From Nannocystis sp. (lineage in GTDB: Bacteria > Myxococcota_A > Polyangia > Nannocystales > Nannocystaceae), in assembly GCF_016714285.1 (NCBI RefSeq), contig NZ_JADJNN010000038.1, forward strand, positions 412,112 through 476,111: 64,000 nucleotides of DNA, in the 5' to 3' direction. Numbering within the stretch: position 1 is the first letter of the stretch; each line of letters opens with the position of its first letter. Both the position numbers and the translations under genes were made by a program. Shown here one piece after another: positions 20,010 to 28,772 of the stretch. Under the pieces are notes generated by a model. It was not told the DNA's origin, made no database searches, and was given only the letters and a program-made list of their open reading frames with translations.

Positions 20010-21119
20010 ATGGCGGTAGATCTCGAAGAGACCGTGGCGGCGATCGGCTCGCGCTCGCCGCCGACGACCAGCTGCGCTGGGCCGGAGCCCAGCGGCGAGC
20101 TGCCGCGGCTGCTGCCGCAGATCGGCAAATACACGCTGCTCGGCGCGCTCGGGCGCGGCGGCATGGGACTGGTCCACAAGGGCTACGACGCGGATCTCGA
20201 CCGGCCGGTGGCGATCAAGATGTTCCACCGCGACCCCGCCAGGAGCGCAGGTGACTCGCAGGAGACCCAGGCCCGGGCGATGCGTGAGGCCCAGGCGCTG
20301 GCCCGGCTGTCGCACCCCAACATCGTCGCGGTGCACGAGGTCGGCAGCCACGAGGGTCAGGTCTTCATCGTGATGGACTACGTCCTCGGCGCGACGCTGC
20401 GCGAGTGGCTGACCGCGCGGCCGCCCCTCGCCCGCGTGCTCGAGGTGTTCGTGCAGATCGGCCAGGCGCTGGCGGCGGCCCATCGCGCGGGCATCATCCA
20501 TCGCGACCTCAAGCCGGACAACGTGGTGGTCGGCGAGGGTGGCCACGCGCAGGTGCTGGACTTCGGGCTGGCGCGCACGGCCGAGGTCATCGCGCTCGAG
20601 CACGACGCGAGCGGTCGCGCGGCGACGGGGCGCCACGACAGCACCGGGAGCATCACACTGACCTCGCCGGGCGACCTGGTCGGGACGCCGGCCTACATGG
20701 CGCCGGAGCAGCTGCTGCACGAGCGGGCCTGCGAGCGCAGCGACCAGTACGCGTTTTGTGTGTGCCTGCACGAGGCGCTCTACGGGGTCCGGCCCTTCGT
20801 CGCCAGCACGGTCGACGGCCTGCGTCTGGCGGTGCTGGCGGGGGAGATCCGGGCCGTCGATCGGCCGCACTACGCGGTGCCCTCGTATCTGCGCGCGGCG
20901 ATCCTGCGCGGGCTGTGCTTCGAGCGGGAGGGTCGCTTCGCCAGCATGGAGGCGCTGCTGGCGGTGCTGATCGACGGCAAGCGGCGGCGACGACAGCGGC
21001 GTCTGCTGGTTGCCGGGCTCGCGCTCGCGGGGTGCGTCGGGGCCTCGGCGGGGGCGCTGTGGCTCGCGGAGGCGGGCGACGGCGGTGGCGAGGTGGCGCG
21101 GGTGCGCGGCGGGCCGTGA
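20010..21119 (+). CDS. Hanks-type Ser/Thr protein kinase, membrane-bound
   Basis: About 369 residues. All kinase landmarks are present: glycine loop LGALGRGGMGLVHKG, catalytic Lys in VAIKMF, HRDLKPDN catalytic loop, DFGLAR, and the activation-segment end GTPAYMAPEQ. A juxtamembrane Arg-rich stretch (GKRRRRQRR) precedes one helix (LLVAGLALAGCVGASAGALW) and a very short extracytoplasmic tail without PASTA or other sensor domain. The activation loop contains an insert rich in Ser/Thr (SGRAATGRHDSTGSITLTS). The ATG at 20010 gives the better N-terminus; an in-frame GTG lies 36 nt upstream. Such kinases are abundant in myxobacteria; the target is unknown. Confidence 0.9.
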   Translation: MAVDLEETVAAIGSRSPPTTSCAGPEPSGELPRLLPQIGKYTLLGALGRGGMGLVHKGYDADLDRPVAIKMFHRDPARSAGDSQETQARAMREAQALARLSHPNIVAVHEVGSHEGQVFIVMDYVLGATLREWLTARPPLARVLEVFVQIGQALAAAHRAGIIHRDLKPDNVVVGEGGHAQVLDFGLARTAEVIALEHDASGRAATGRHDSTGSITLTSPGDLVGTPAYMAPEQLLHERACERSDQYAFCVCLHEALYGVRPFVASTVDGLRLAVLAGEIRAVDRPHYAVPSYLRAAILRGLCFEREGRFASMEALLAVLIDGKRRRRQRRLLVAGLALAGCVGASAGALWLAEAGDGGGEVARVRGGP

Positions 21120-21134
21120 CGGAGCTCGCGAATT

Positions 21135-21507
21135 CTAGGGCAGGGGGCCGCCCTTGGGGCTGATGTCGATGAAGTTGTGGATGAAGCCGCAGCTCGAGCA
21201 GGCGAGCGAATGGACCGGGGCGGCGTGGGTGAAGCCGCCGGCGGGCGAGGTGAAGCGCAGGGTGCTCATGCTGAGGGGGAGCGGCTGGCGGGTGTCGTGG
21301 CCGGCGAAGATCGCCACCGGGAGCAGGCTGCCGCCGCACATCACGCAGGCCTTGTGCGCGCCGCTGCGGCGCTGCTCGTGGCGATCGTCCTGGGCGTCGC
21401 GGGCCCGGTCCTCGGCGTGCTCGAGGGGCCTCGCGCAGGCGGGCGTTGTCCCGCTCGAGCTCGGCGATCTGCATGGCCATGGCGTCGCGGTCGTCGCGAT
21501 AACCCAT
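21135..21507 (-). CDS. Small coiled-coil / zinc-ribbon protein, one frameshift
   Basis: Starts MGYRDDRDAMAMQIAELERD, a charged coiled coil, and loses frame at REAP. The other frame continues LEHAEDRARDAQDDRHEQRR and then CVMCGG ... CSSCG, two knuckles of a likely zinc ribbon, ending FIDISPKGGPLP. Removing one G from the run 21425-21428 restores a single 123-residue protein (REALEHAEDRARD). Function unknown. It is convergent with the kinase gene and divergent from the methyltransferase gene. Confidence 0.65.
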
Positions 21508-21546
21508 CCCCACGACGATACCAGGAAGTGTTAGGCCTCGCGCACC

Positions 21547-22191
21547 GTGTCCAGCTTCGTCACTCGCCAGTGCACCCGCGCGGACTGTCGCCTGCGCTTC
21601 CCGGTGGCCGCAGACTCGCCGCTCGGCGAGCGTTGCCCGCACTGCGGCGGCGAGACGGTGATCGATGTGCGCTACGACTCGCTCGACGCGCGCGTGCCGG
21701 AGACGGCAGCGGCCGCCCGCGGTGCGGGCCCCGCGGTGGCTGCGCTGCTCGACAATGTGCGCAGCCTGCCGAACGTCGGCTCGATGTTTCGCACCGCCGA
21801 CGGGGCGGGCGTTTCACACATGCACCTGGCCGGCTTCACGCCGACGCCGGCGCACCCGAAGCTGGCCAAGACGGCGCTCGGGGCCGAGGCGACGGTGCCG
21901 TGGACGTTGCACCGCGACGGCGCGGCGGCGGCGGCGTGGCTGCGCGACGCGGGGCACCGTCTGTGGGCGCTCGAGGGCGGGCCGGGGGCCGAAGATTTCT
22001 TCCCGCGGGCCCTGTCCGAAAGGACAGGTCCACCGATCGTGCTGGTGCTGGGACACGAGGTCTCGGGGGTCGACCCGAAGATCCTCGGCTGCTGCGAGCG
22101 GGTGCTGCGGCTGCCGATGCTCGGGCTCAAGGGCTCGCTCAACGTCAGCGTGGCCTTCGGGATCGCCGTGTACGCGCTGCGCTTCGCGTAG
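21547..22191 (+). CDS. SpoU/TrmH-family RNA methyltransferase with N-terminal zinc ribbon
   Basis: 214 residues. GTG start. The N-terminus (QCTRADC ... RCPHCGGE, about 8-40) has four Cys in two pairs, a zinc-ribbon-like module. The rest is a SPOUT fold with family motifs: motif 1 LLDNVRSLPNVGSMFRTAD, motif 2 LVLGHEVSGVDP, motif 3 LPMLGLKGSLNVSVAFGIAV. These enzymes 2'-O-methylate ribose in tRNA or rRNA using S-adenosylmethionine. Members usually lack the ribbon or carry an L30-like N-terminal domain, so the fusion is notable. A perfect CTGTCC-N4-GGACAG palindrome lies within the gene at 22012-22027, reading ALSERTG. Confidence 0.85.
   Translation: MSSFVTRQCTRADCRLRFPVAADSPLGERCPHCGGETVIDVRYDSLDARVPETAAAARGAGPAVAALLDNVRSLPNVGSMFRTADGAGVSHMHLAGFTPTPAHPKLAKTALGAEATVPWTLHRDGAAAAAWLRDAGHRLWALEGGPGAEDFFPRALSERTGPPIVLVLGHEVSGVDPKILGCCERVLRLPMLGLKGSLNVSVAFGIAVYALRFA
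22012..22027. repeat. Dispersed palindrome CTGTCC-N4-GGACAG (inside SpoU gene)
   Basis: CTGTCCGAAAGGACAG with flanking C and G extends the perfect arms to 7 bp. It lies in the coding sequence between two conserved methyltransferase motifs, in a loop that can vary. Confidence 0.7.
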
Positions 22192-22272
22192 TCCGGGCGG
22201 TGGCTCGGGCGTGAGGTGGCCGGCGAGATTTGTCGCAAGACCCGGGCCGCTTGTGGCAAGATCGCGCCCGAC

Positions 22273-23265
22273 ATGAAGGTCGTCCAGTTCGCCCAGTTCG
22301 GAGTCCCCCACGAGGTCGCCACCGTCGTTGATGTGCCCGAGCCGGGCGTGCCCGCGACGGGTGAGGTGGCGGTCGAGCTGCTGTGCAGCCCGATCAACCC
22401 GGCCGACCTGCTGCTGCTGGCGGGCAACTATGGCCATCGCCCGACCTTGCCGGCGCGTGGCGGGCTCGAGGGCGTCGGCCGGGTGACGGTGCTCGGCGCC
22501 GGGGTCTCGCAGCTCGCGGTCGGTGATCGCGTGCTGCTGCCCGGCGGCTGCTGGGCGGAGCGGATGGTCGCAGCCGCGGCGGGCATGTTCCCGCTGCCCG
22601 CGGACGCGCCGAGCGAGCAGCTGGCGATGCTCACCGTCAACCCGCCGACCGCGTGGGGCCTGTTGCACGACTACGTCACGCTGACGCCCGGCGAGTGGGT
22701 GATCCAGAACGCGGCCAACTCGGGGGTCGGCACCAACCTCGTCGTCCTCGCCCGCCGCCTCGGCCTGCGGACGATCTCGGTGGTCCGCCGCGAGGAGGCC
22801 GGCGCGTCGCTGCGGGCGCTCGGCGGCGATGTGGTGCTGGTCGACGGCCCCGACCTCGCCGAGCGCGCGCGCTTGGCCGTCGGCGCCGGCAAGCTGCGCC
22901 TCGGCGTCGACGCGGTCGGCGGCGAGGCCACGGCTCGCCTCGGCGCCGCGCTCGACAACCACGGCGTGGTCGTCAACTACGGCCTGCTGTCGGGGCAAAA
23001 CCCGCAGCTCGCCGGCCGCGAGCTGGTGTTCCGCGGGGTCAGCCTGGCGGGCTTCTGGCTGGTCCACTGGTTCGGCCGCCACGATCGCGGAGAGATCGCC
23101 CGCGTCTACGGACGGCTGGCGGGGCTGCTCGCCGACGGCAGCATCGCCGTGCCGGTCGAGGCCCGCTACCCGCTGTCACGCGCGCGCGAGGCCCTGCTGC
23201 ACGCCGCCCGCGAGGGCCGCGGCGGCAAGGTCCTGATCGTGCCGGACACCACCCCCGCCACCTGA
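22273..23265 (+). CDS. MDR-superfamily oxidoreductase, enoyl-reductase (MECR)-like
   Basis: 330 residues from an ATG at 22273. N-terminal GroES-like domain (VELLCSPINPADLLLLAGNY, then PARGGLEGVGRV), then a Rossmann domain with NSGVGTNLVVLARRLGLRT. It lacks the structural zinc cysteines and has the Tyr in NYGHRP, as in zinc-independent quinone oxidoreductases and mitochondrial-type trans-2-enoyl-CoA/ACP reductases, to which PTAWGLLHDYVTLTPGEWVI is close. NADPH use is likely. The stop codon lies inside an imperfect copy of the dispersed palindrome (23262-23277). Confidence 0.85.
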   Translation: MKVVQFAQFGVPHEVATVVDVPEPGVPATGEVAVELLCSPINPADLLLLAGNYGHRPTLPARGGLEGVGRVTVLGAGVSQLAVGDRVLLPGGCWAERMVAAAAGMFPLPADAPSEQLAMLTVNPPTAWGLLHDYVTLTPGEWVIQNAANSGVGTNLVVLARRLGLRTISVVRREEAGASLRALGGDVVLVDGPDLAERARLAVGAGKLRLGVDAVGGEATARLGAALDNHGVVVNYGLLSGQNPQLAGRELVFRGVSLAGFWLVHWFGRHDRGEIARVYGRLAGLLADGSIAVPVEARYPLSRAREALLHAAREGRGGKVLIVPDTTPAT

Positions 23266-23277
23266 CCCGGAGGACAG
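23262..23277. repeat. Dispersed palindrome, one mismatch, containing a stop codon
   Basis: CTGACCCGGAGGACAG differs from the consensus by T to A. The change creates the TGA stop (23263-23265) of the MDR gene. The right arm overlaps the GGAGGA ribosome binding site of the PilZ gene. Confidence 0.55.
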
Positions 23278-23282
23278 ACGCC

Positions 23283-23621
23283 GTGGAGACCGACGACCGC
23301 CGCAAACATGAGCGTGTTCCGATCGCGATCGTGGTCCGCTACGCCGACCACGAGGAGCAGGTCGCGGTGATGAGCCGTGACCTCAGCCTCGGGGGTCTGT
23401 TCCTCGGCACCGGCACGCCGGCTCCGGCGGCCGCGCTGCTCGACCTGCGCCTGTACTTGCCGGCGCCGCACGGCGAGGTGCTCGCGCAGGGGCGGGTGAA
23501 GCACTGCCTGCTCGGCATCGGCATGGGCGTCGAGTTCAGCAGCTTTCGCGGCGACGGTGAGGGGCGCCTGCGGAATTATCTGCAGGCGATCAGCAAGCTC
23601 GAGGGTCTGAGCCAGCCATGA
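23283..23621 (+). CDS. PilZ-domain c-di-GMP receptor
   Basis: 112 residues. GTG start 8 nt after a GGAGGA ribosome binding site. The single PilZ domain carries both c-di-GMP motifs: RKHER (R-x3-R) near the N-terminus and DLSLGG ([D/N]-x-S-x2-G). Single-domain PilZ proteins sense c-di-GMP and often control motility or surface polysaccharides. The 3' end overlaps the epimerase gene by 4 bp (ATGA), suggesting translational coupling. Confidence 0.88.
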   Translation: METDDRRKHERVPIAIVVRYADHEEQVAVMSRDLSLGGLFLGTGTPAPAAALLDLRLYLPAPHGEVLAQGRVKHCLLGIGMGVEFSSFRGDGEGRLRNYLQAISKLEGLSQP

Positions 23622-24325
23622 GCTTGCCCGTCGTGATCGCCCCGTCGCTGCTGAGCGCCGACTTCGCCCGGCTCGGCGAGGAGGTCGCGGCGCTCGACGC
23701 CGCCGGGGCCGACTGGTTGCACGTCGACGTGATGGACGGCCGCTTCGTGCCCAACCTGACGATCGGCCCGCTGGTGGTCGAGGCCCTGCGCCCGCGCACG
23801 CGCCGGGTCCTCGACTGCCACCTGATGATCGAGGAGCCCGAGCGCTACGTCGTCGAGTTCGCCCGCGCCGGCGCCGACATCATCACCGTCCACGTCGAGG
23901 CGTGCCGTCACCTGCACCGCAACCTGCAGCAGATCCGCGGCCTCACCCACCATGGCGGCGGCCGGGTGCTGGCCGGCGTCAGCCTGAACCCACACACGCC
24001 GGTCAGCGCGGTCGCCCACGTGCTCGAGCTCTGCGACCTCGTGCTGGTGATGAGCGTCAACCCGGGCTTCGGCGGGCAGCGCTTCATCCCGCAGGTGCGC
24101 CCGAAGGTCCGCGAGCTGCGGGCCCAGATCGACGCTCTGGGCCTCGCCACGCGCCTGCAGGTCGACGGCGGCGTCACGGCCGACAACGTCCACGAGGTCG
24201 CGAGCGACGGCGCCGACGCGTTCGTCAGCGGCAGCGGTGTGCTGCGCAGCGAGCAGTTCGGCCGCGACTACCGGGCGGCGATCGCCGCGATGCGGTCCCG
24301 CGCCGAGGCGGCCCGGCGACGCTAA
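23618..24325 (+). CDS. rpe: Ribulose-phosphate 3-epimerase
   Basis: 235 residues. Interconverts ribulose 5-phosphate and xylulose 5-phosphate in the pentose phosphate pathway (cytosol). Family signatures: IAPSLLSADFARLGEEV at the N-terminus, LHVDVMDGRFVPNLTIGP, DCHLMIEEPERYV, VLVMSVNPGFGGQRFIP and LQVDGGVT with the GADAFVSGSGVL phosphate site. The metal-binding His and Asp residues are in place. Length is normal. ATG overlaps the PilZ stop. Confidence 0.95.
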   Translation: MSLPVVIAPSLLSADFARLGEEVAALDAAGADWLHVDVMDGRFVPNLTIGPLVVEALRPRTRRVLDCHLMIEEPERYVVEFARAGADIITVHVEACRHLHRNLQQIRGLTHHGGGRVLAGVSLNPHTPVSAVAHVLELCDLVLVMSVNPGFGGQRFIPQVRPKVRELRAQIDALGLATRLQVDGGVTADNVHEVASDGADAFVSGSGVLRSEQFGRDYRAAIAAMRSRAEAARRR

Positions 24326-24427
24326 ATTTGCGATGATGCGGGCAGGCTGACCTGCATCGCCAGCCCAGGCCAGCAGGTTTTGCTGGCATCTTGGCGAGGC
24401 GCAGCAACGGTGGCATAAGGGGCCGGC

Positions 24428-25510
24428 ATGCTCAACCGCGCGAAGCTCCTGCCCCTATCCCTCGCCGGCCTCGTCGTCGGCGTAAATCCCGTAATGGCTC
24501 AAGACCCCGCGCCCGCGCCCGCGCCCGCGCCTGCGCCTGCGCCCGCGCCGGCAGCGGCTGCACCAGCGCCGGTGGTGGTCCCGAAGGGCACCGTCGGCGG
24601 GCAGGCGGCGGCGAGCACCGGCGCGGTCGACCTCGACGACGGCAAGGTCGCGACGGCGGTCGTGCCGGCCGCGGACGTGACCCACGCCACCGAGCTCGAG
24701 CTCAGCGCCGGCGGCCTGTTCAACTCCGGCAACGCCCGGTCGGTGGCGATGACCGGCGGCGGCCGCTTCCGCATTCGCCGCCAGAAGCACGAGTTCTCCG
24801 CGGGTCTGGTCGGCAACTACGGCCGCGCCTCGCTGCCCGAAGCCGACGGCACGAAGGTGTCGAAGCCGACGGCGACCAACGTGCAGGGCCGCCTGCGTTA
24901 TGACTTCTTCTTCCACCCGCGGATCTCGTTCTTCGGGATGGCCACGATGCGCCACGACCCCTTCCTCGGCGTCGGAGCCCGTCTGCGCGTCGACCCCGGC
25001 TTCGCGTTCTACATCCTGCAGGAGGCCAAGCACCGCCTGTGGGGCGAGGTCGGCTACGACTTCCAGTACGACGTGCGCCGGGTCTATGACCACCGCCAGA
25101 ACTGCTCCCGCGACGGCATGACCTACAGCTGCTACGCGCTCGCGGTGCAGAACGTCCCGCTCTCGCAGTCGGCGCTGATCGTCGACCGCGCGCTCGCGGT
25201 CCACTCGATGCGCCTGTTCGCGGGCTATGTGAACCAGCTCTCCGACGTCGTCACCTTCATGACCGGCCTCGAGTACATCCAGGCCCTCTCGCCGCTCAAG
25301 AGCAGCGACGTCGACCCGCCCAAGGTCGGCGACCCGGTGATCGCGCGCACCAAGCTGTGGGTCAACTGGGACGCCGCGCTCAGCGTCAACCTGCGCAAGA
25401 ACCTGGCCTTCGCCACCACCTTCACGCTGCGCTACGACAACGCGCCGCTGCCCGGCGTGCGTCGCCTCGACACGATCACGGCGGTCAACCTGACCTACCG
25501 CTTCTTCTGA
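24428..25510 (+). CDS. DUF481 outer-membrane beta-barrel protein
   Basis: 360 residues. Signal peptide MLNRAKLLPLSLAGLVVGVN with cleavage likely after VMA. A (PA)n linker follows, encoded by a GCGCCC-type repeat (24505-24555). The main part has alternating aromatic strands (ELELSAGGLFNSGNARSVAM, FYILQEAKHRLWGEVGYDFQ, SVNLRKNLAFATTFTLRYDN) and ends in LTYRFF, a C-terminal Phe as in outer-membrane barrels. This matches DUF481 (YdiY-like) proteins, whose role is unclear. It sits alone between rpe and the convergent Cys-rich genes. Confidence 0.8.
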   Translation: MLNRAKLLPLSLAGLVVGVNPVMAQDPAPAPAPAPAPAPAPAAAAPAPVVVPKGTVGGQAAASTGAVDLDDGKVATAVVPAADVTHATELELSAGGLFNSGNARSVAMTGGGRFRIRRQKHEFSAGLVGNYGRASLPEADGTKVSKPTATNVQGRLRYDFFFHPRISFFGMATMRHDPFLGVGARLRVDPGFAFYILQEAKHRLWGEVGYDFQYDVRRVYDHRQNCSRDGMTYSCYALAVQNVPLSQSALIVDRALAVHSMRLFAGYVNQLSDVVTFMTGLEYIQALSPLKSSDVDPPKVGDPVIARTKLWVNWDAALSVNLRKNLAFATTFTLRYDNAPLPGVRRLDTITAVNLTYRFF

Positions 25511-25523
25511 GCCAGTGCCTCCC

Positions 25524-26639
25524 TCAGGACCCCGGCACCGGGCACACCGGCGCCGGCGTGAGCTCCGGGAAGCTGCAGTGGCCCGCGATGCACTCGAGGT
25601 CGCCGAGGCAGGCGTCGTAGCTGTCGCACGAGTCGCCCTCGCCGCCGCGGCGGGTGCACGCCGCCAACGCGTCGCCGGTCGGCTCGCCGAACTCGTCGAA
25701 GCCGCCGCCGCCCTCGCAGTAGGTGTACGGGATGCAGGTGTAGCCGTTGAGGCAGGCCTGGCCGGGCCCCGGTAGCAGCGTGCACAGCAGCGAGGCCGGG
25801 TCGCAGTAGGTGTCGACGCGGTCGCAGGTGTCATTGTTGGGGTCGCAGGGCGCGCCGAGGGTCGGCGGCACGGCGCAGCGCGGCGGCTCGCCCTCGGCCT
25901 GGTAGGTGCAGCGGGCCGGCTCGACGCAGGTGGCGAAGGGCACGTCGCACACGTCGCCCTCCTTGAGCTGCTCGACCTCGCGGCACATCGACCCGTCACA
26001 CTCCACGCCCTCGACGCAGACCTGCCCGAGCGAGCAGTCGCCGCCGGCCTTGACGCGCCTGGTGCAGACGGTGGCCAGGAAGGTGACCGGGTCGCTGGCG
26101 CAGAAGGCCTCGGGGACGCAGGCGACCCCGCCGAAGCTGCACGGCTCGCCGATCGCCACCGGGTCGGCGAACACCCGACAGGCGCCGACGCAGCACTGGT
26201 CGCTGCAGGTCGGGTCGAAGCCGCAGACGGCATTGCCGGCGCACTCGGCCGAGTTGAGGCAGGGCCCGTTGCGGCCGATCTTGCCGAGGAAGACGCGGTC
26301 GCACACCTCCGGCGGGGGCCCCTCGTCGTCGACGCAGCCGCGCTCGCTGATCGCGTGCAGGCAGTCCGCCGCGGCGTCGCGGTCGTAGGCCATGCTGCCG
26401 CCCGCCACCGCCCGCACGAGGTAGTCGTACTGCGGGTCGCTCTCGATCTGCTTGGAATCCACGCAGTCGCGCACGCGCTCGTACGCGTGGCACTCGTGCT
26501 GCCACTCGCAGAACGCCTCCTCGAGCTCGCGCGGGTAGTCCTCGATGCTCGGCGTGCAGGCCAGCTGCCCGCCCAGGGCCGTGAGCCCGCCGAATACCGA
26601 GGTGAAGGTCCACAGGAGGGTCGACTTGCGTTTCGTCAT
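25524..26639 (-). CDS. Cys-rich exported protein A of a tandem pair
   Basis: 371 residues from an ATG at 26637-26639. N-terminus MTKRKSTLLWTFTSVFGG with a possible lipobox at QLAC. An N-terminal helical part holds AFCEWQHECHAYERVRDC. It is followed by many Cys repeats, including IGRNGPCLNSAECAGNAVCG and DPTCSDQCCVGACR. The downstream neighbour on the same strand (26650-27864) has the same order of motifs (AFCEWQVACGQY, MGRNGPCLAASECAGAAICG, DPTCVDACCVGACR), so the two arose by tandem duplication. Only 10 bases separate them; they probably form one transcription unit. Function unknown. Confidence 0.75.
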   Translation of the reverse strand: MTKRKSTLLWTFTSVFGGLTALGGQLACTPSIEDYPRELEEAFCEWQHECHAYERVRDCVDSKQIESDPQYDYLVRAVAGGSMAYDRDAAADCLHAISERGCVDDEGPPPEVCDRVFLGKIGRNGPCLNSAECAGNAVCGFDPTCSDQCCVGACRVFADPVAIGEPCSFGGVACVPEAFCASDPVTFLATVCTRRVKAGGDCSLGQVCVEGVECDGSMCREVEQLKEGDVCDVPFATCVEPARCTYQAEGEPPRCAVPPTLGAPCDPNNDTCDRVDTYCDPASLLCTLLPGPGQACLNGYTCIPYTYCEGGGGFDEFGEPTGDALAACTRRGGEGDSCDSYDACLGDLECIAGHCSFPELTPAPVCPVPGS

Positions 26640-26649
26640 CACATTCCTC

Positions 26650-27864
26650 TCAAGCACCCGGGACCGGGTCGGCCGGCACCGGGCAGGCCGCGGCGCCGCC
26701 GGGCGCCAGGCAGGTGCCCATATTGAACTCGTCGCTGCAAAAATGGTCGCCCGAGCATGGCACCAATTCGAAGTTCGGGTCCGAGTAGCCGCAGGGCTCG
26801 CCCTCGTCGGCGACCGGGGTGCAGCGATAACCCTGTGACTCGGAGCAGAAGAAGTCGCCCTTGCACTGGCCGCTGCCCTGGCAGGACTCACCCTTGCCCG
26901 GCTTCTGCGCGCAGGTGTTGTTCGCCGCGCAGTAGTTGTCGAAGCGCAGGCACTGCACGCCGCCGCTGGCAGCGTCGCACGGTCCGCCCTCGGCCGAGGG
27001 CCGGAAGCACAGCGAGTCGCCGACGTTCTCGTTGTAGCGGCACACGCCCGGCTGCGCGCACTCGCTGTCGCCGTAGCAGCGCTTGCCGGGCGCCTTGGGC
27101 TTGACGCAGATCGCCGCGTCGCCGGTGTAGTCGCAGATCGCCCCGTCGGCGCACAGGCCCTGCGCGCACGCCTGGCCGAGCTTCGGCGCCGCCGTGCACA
27201 CCGTCGGCATGCCGGTGTTCGGGTCGAAGTCGCAGAAAGAATCGGGCTCGCAGCCCGGGCTGGCGCCGGTGCAGGCCTCGCCGATCTTGAGCGGCTCGGG
27301 CAGCACCCGGCAGGCGCCCACGCAGCAGGCGTCGACGCAGGTGGGGTCGAAGCCGCAGATCGCCGCCCCGGCGCACTCGCTGGCCGCCAGACACGGCCCG
27401 TTGCGGCCCATGCGGCCCGTGAACACCGCGGCGCAGGCGGCCTGACCGGCCTGCTCCGCCTCGCTCAGCACGTGCAGCTGCGCCCACTCGCAGCTGCGGC
27501 CGCGCACGTAGTCGAGGCAGACCGCGGCCTGCTCCTCGTCGTAGCCGATGCGCCCGAGCTCGATCGCCTCGCGCATGTAGTCGAGCGGGACGTCGTCCGA
27601 CGTGCCGACCCCGGAGATCCGCTGCATCGACAGCCTCAGCTCGAGATGGTTGACCGAGGCGCAGCGCTCCTCGACCCCGTACTGCCCGCACGCGACTTGC
27701 CACTCGCAGAAGGCCGCCTCGGCGCGCGCGTAGAAGTCGTCGAAGGGGACCTCGGCCAGCGGCTCACCCGTGCCGCCGCTGCTCCCCGTCTCGCCGCCTC
27801 CGCCACCCCCGCACGCCGCGAACATCAGCCCCGCCCACAGACCCAGACTCAGGCGCACGTTCAT
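26650..27864 (-). CDS. Cys-rich lipoprotein B of a tandem pair
   Basis: 404 residues from an ATG at 27862-27864. MNVRLSLGLWAGLMFAAC is a lipoprotein signal (Cys 18), followed by a Gly-rich stretch. The body is a paralogue of the gene at 25524: an AFCEWQ...C helix, the R-x-GRNGPCL...C...C motif, DPTC-x4-CCVGACR, and eight or more further Cys pairs with spacing typical of dickkopf-like or EGF-like disulfide modules (inference). Upstream of the gene lies the Sel1 lipoprotein on the same strand. Confidence 0.75.
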   Translation of the reverse strand: MNVRLSLGLWAGLMFAACGGGGGGETGSSGGTGEPLAEVPFDDFYARAEAAFCEWQVACGQYGVEERCASVNHLELRLSMQRISGVGTSDDVPLDYMREAIELGRIGYDEEQAAVCLDYVRGRSCEWAQLHVLSEAEQAGQAACAAVFTGRMGRNGPCLAASECAGAAICGFDPTCVDACCVGACRVLPEPLKIGEACTGASPGCEPDSFCDFDPNTGMPTVCTAAPKLGQACAQGLCADGAICDYTGDAAICVKPKAPGKRCYGDSECAQPGVCRYNENVGDSLCFRPSAEGGPCDAASGGVQCLRFDNYCAANNTCAQKPGKGESCQGSGQCKGDFFCSESQGYRCTPVADEGEPCGYSDPNFELVPCSGDHFCSDEFNMGTCLAPGGAAACPVPADPVPGA

Positions 27865-27896
27865 GGCCCCCACGCTACGCAGCCCGCCCGCGGCCG

Positions 27897-28382
27897 TCAA
27901 TGCGCCCCGCTGGAGCGTGCCGGGCCACGGGCCACCGCGGCCGACACGTTGGCCGCAGAACGCTGCTCGGCGAGCATCCGCAGCACGCCGGCGTTGAAGC
28001 AGGCGGTCGCGTGGCCGAGGGTGCAGGCCTGGTCGAAGCGTTCGCCGGCCGCCTCGGGGCTGCGCGGGCCGCCGCGTCCGTCGCTGGCGAACATGCCGGC
28101 GGTGAAGCAGCCGTACGCGTCGCGCCGGGCGCAGGCCTGGTCGTACATCGTCCGCGCCTTGGCGAGGTCGAGCGGCACCAGCTTGCCCTCGGCGTAGATC
28201 GCCTCCGCGTTGCGTGCCAGCGACAGCGCCGCCATCCCGCGGGTGTTGCACTCGCCGGCGTCGCAGGTCGGTCCGGTGCTCGTCGTCGGCTGCGGTGGCT
28301 GCGAGGGCGCGCGCTCGCAGCCCGCGAGCGCCGTCAGAGCGACCATCCACGAAGCACAGATCGTCGATGGGGCAGGCTTCAC
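27897..28382 (-). CDS. Sel1-repeat lipoprotein
   Basis: 161 residues. MKPAPSTICASWMVALTALA with the lipobox LAGC (Cys 22), a short Pro/Thr linker, then Sel1-like repeats: AKARTMYDQACARRDAYGCF / TAGMFASDGRGG and AAGERFDQACTLGHATACFN / AGVL. The Cys pairs inside the repeats are typical of the periplasmic (disulfide-bonded) Sel1 class. Such repeats mediate protein-protein contacts. Partner unknown. Confidence 0.75.
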   Translation of the reverse strand: MKPAPSTICASWMVALTALAGCERAPSQPPQPTTSTGPTCDAGECNTRGMAALSLARNAEAIYAEGKLVPLDLAKARTMYDQACARRDAYGCFTAGMFASDGRGGPRSPEAAGERFDQACTLGHATACFNAGVLRMLAEQRSAANVSAAVARGPARSSGAH

Positions 28383-28772
28383 GGCGCGTCCTCGCTGCTC
28401 GACAGTGCGCGCCTCCTGCGGCCGGCGTCAAGCCAGCGCCCGGGCGCGGCGAACATTCGCGCGACGCTCCCGCGATTGTGCGCGCCACGCCGCGGACAGC
28501 GCTCTCGACAACCACCTCCGCATCTGACTACCGTGAATCCATCATCTTGGCAGCGAGGTCATGCTCCGTCGTCGCGGAGCTTCGCAACCAACGATCCTCG
28601 CGCCAAGCTGTCACTTTGGCCATGTGCTCCCGCACGCATACGAGCGCGGGCGCCGAACCCTCCCACTGTCCCTGAAACCACCATCACGGTCCTTGATGGC
28701 CGTGATCATCACCACCTGGACGCCGCGATCCCGCGGCCGAAGCGGTGGCGTACCGGCGCTCCGGATCAAGCG
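28383..28772. other. Non-coding divergent region
   Basis: 390 bases between the Sel1 lipoprotein (minus) and the propeller lipoprotein (plus). Open frames here are weak and lack ribosome binding sites. A+T content is higher at 28500-28720 than around it, as expected for promoters. No repeat or structured RNA was recognised. Confidence 0.4.

Noticed and set aside
27900..28772. Extended N-terminus of the propeller lipoprotein
   Set aside because: The frame is open back to 27900 but overlaps the Sel1 lipoprotein gene on the other strand, and the signal peptide begins only at 28773.
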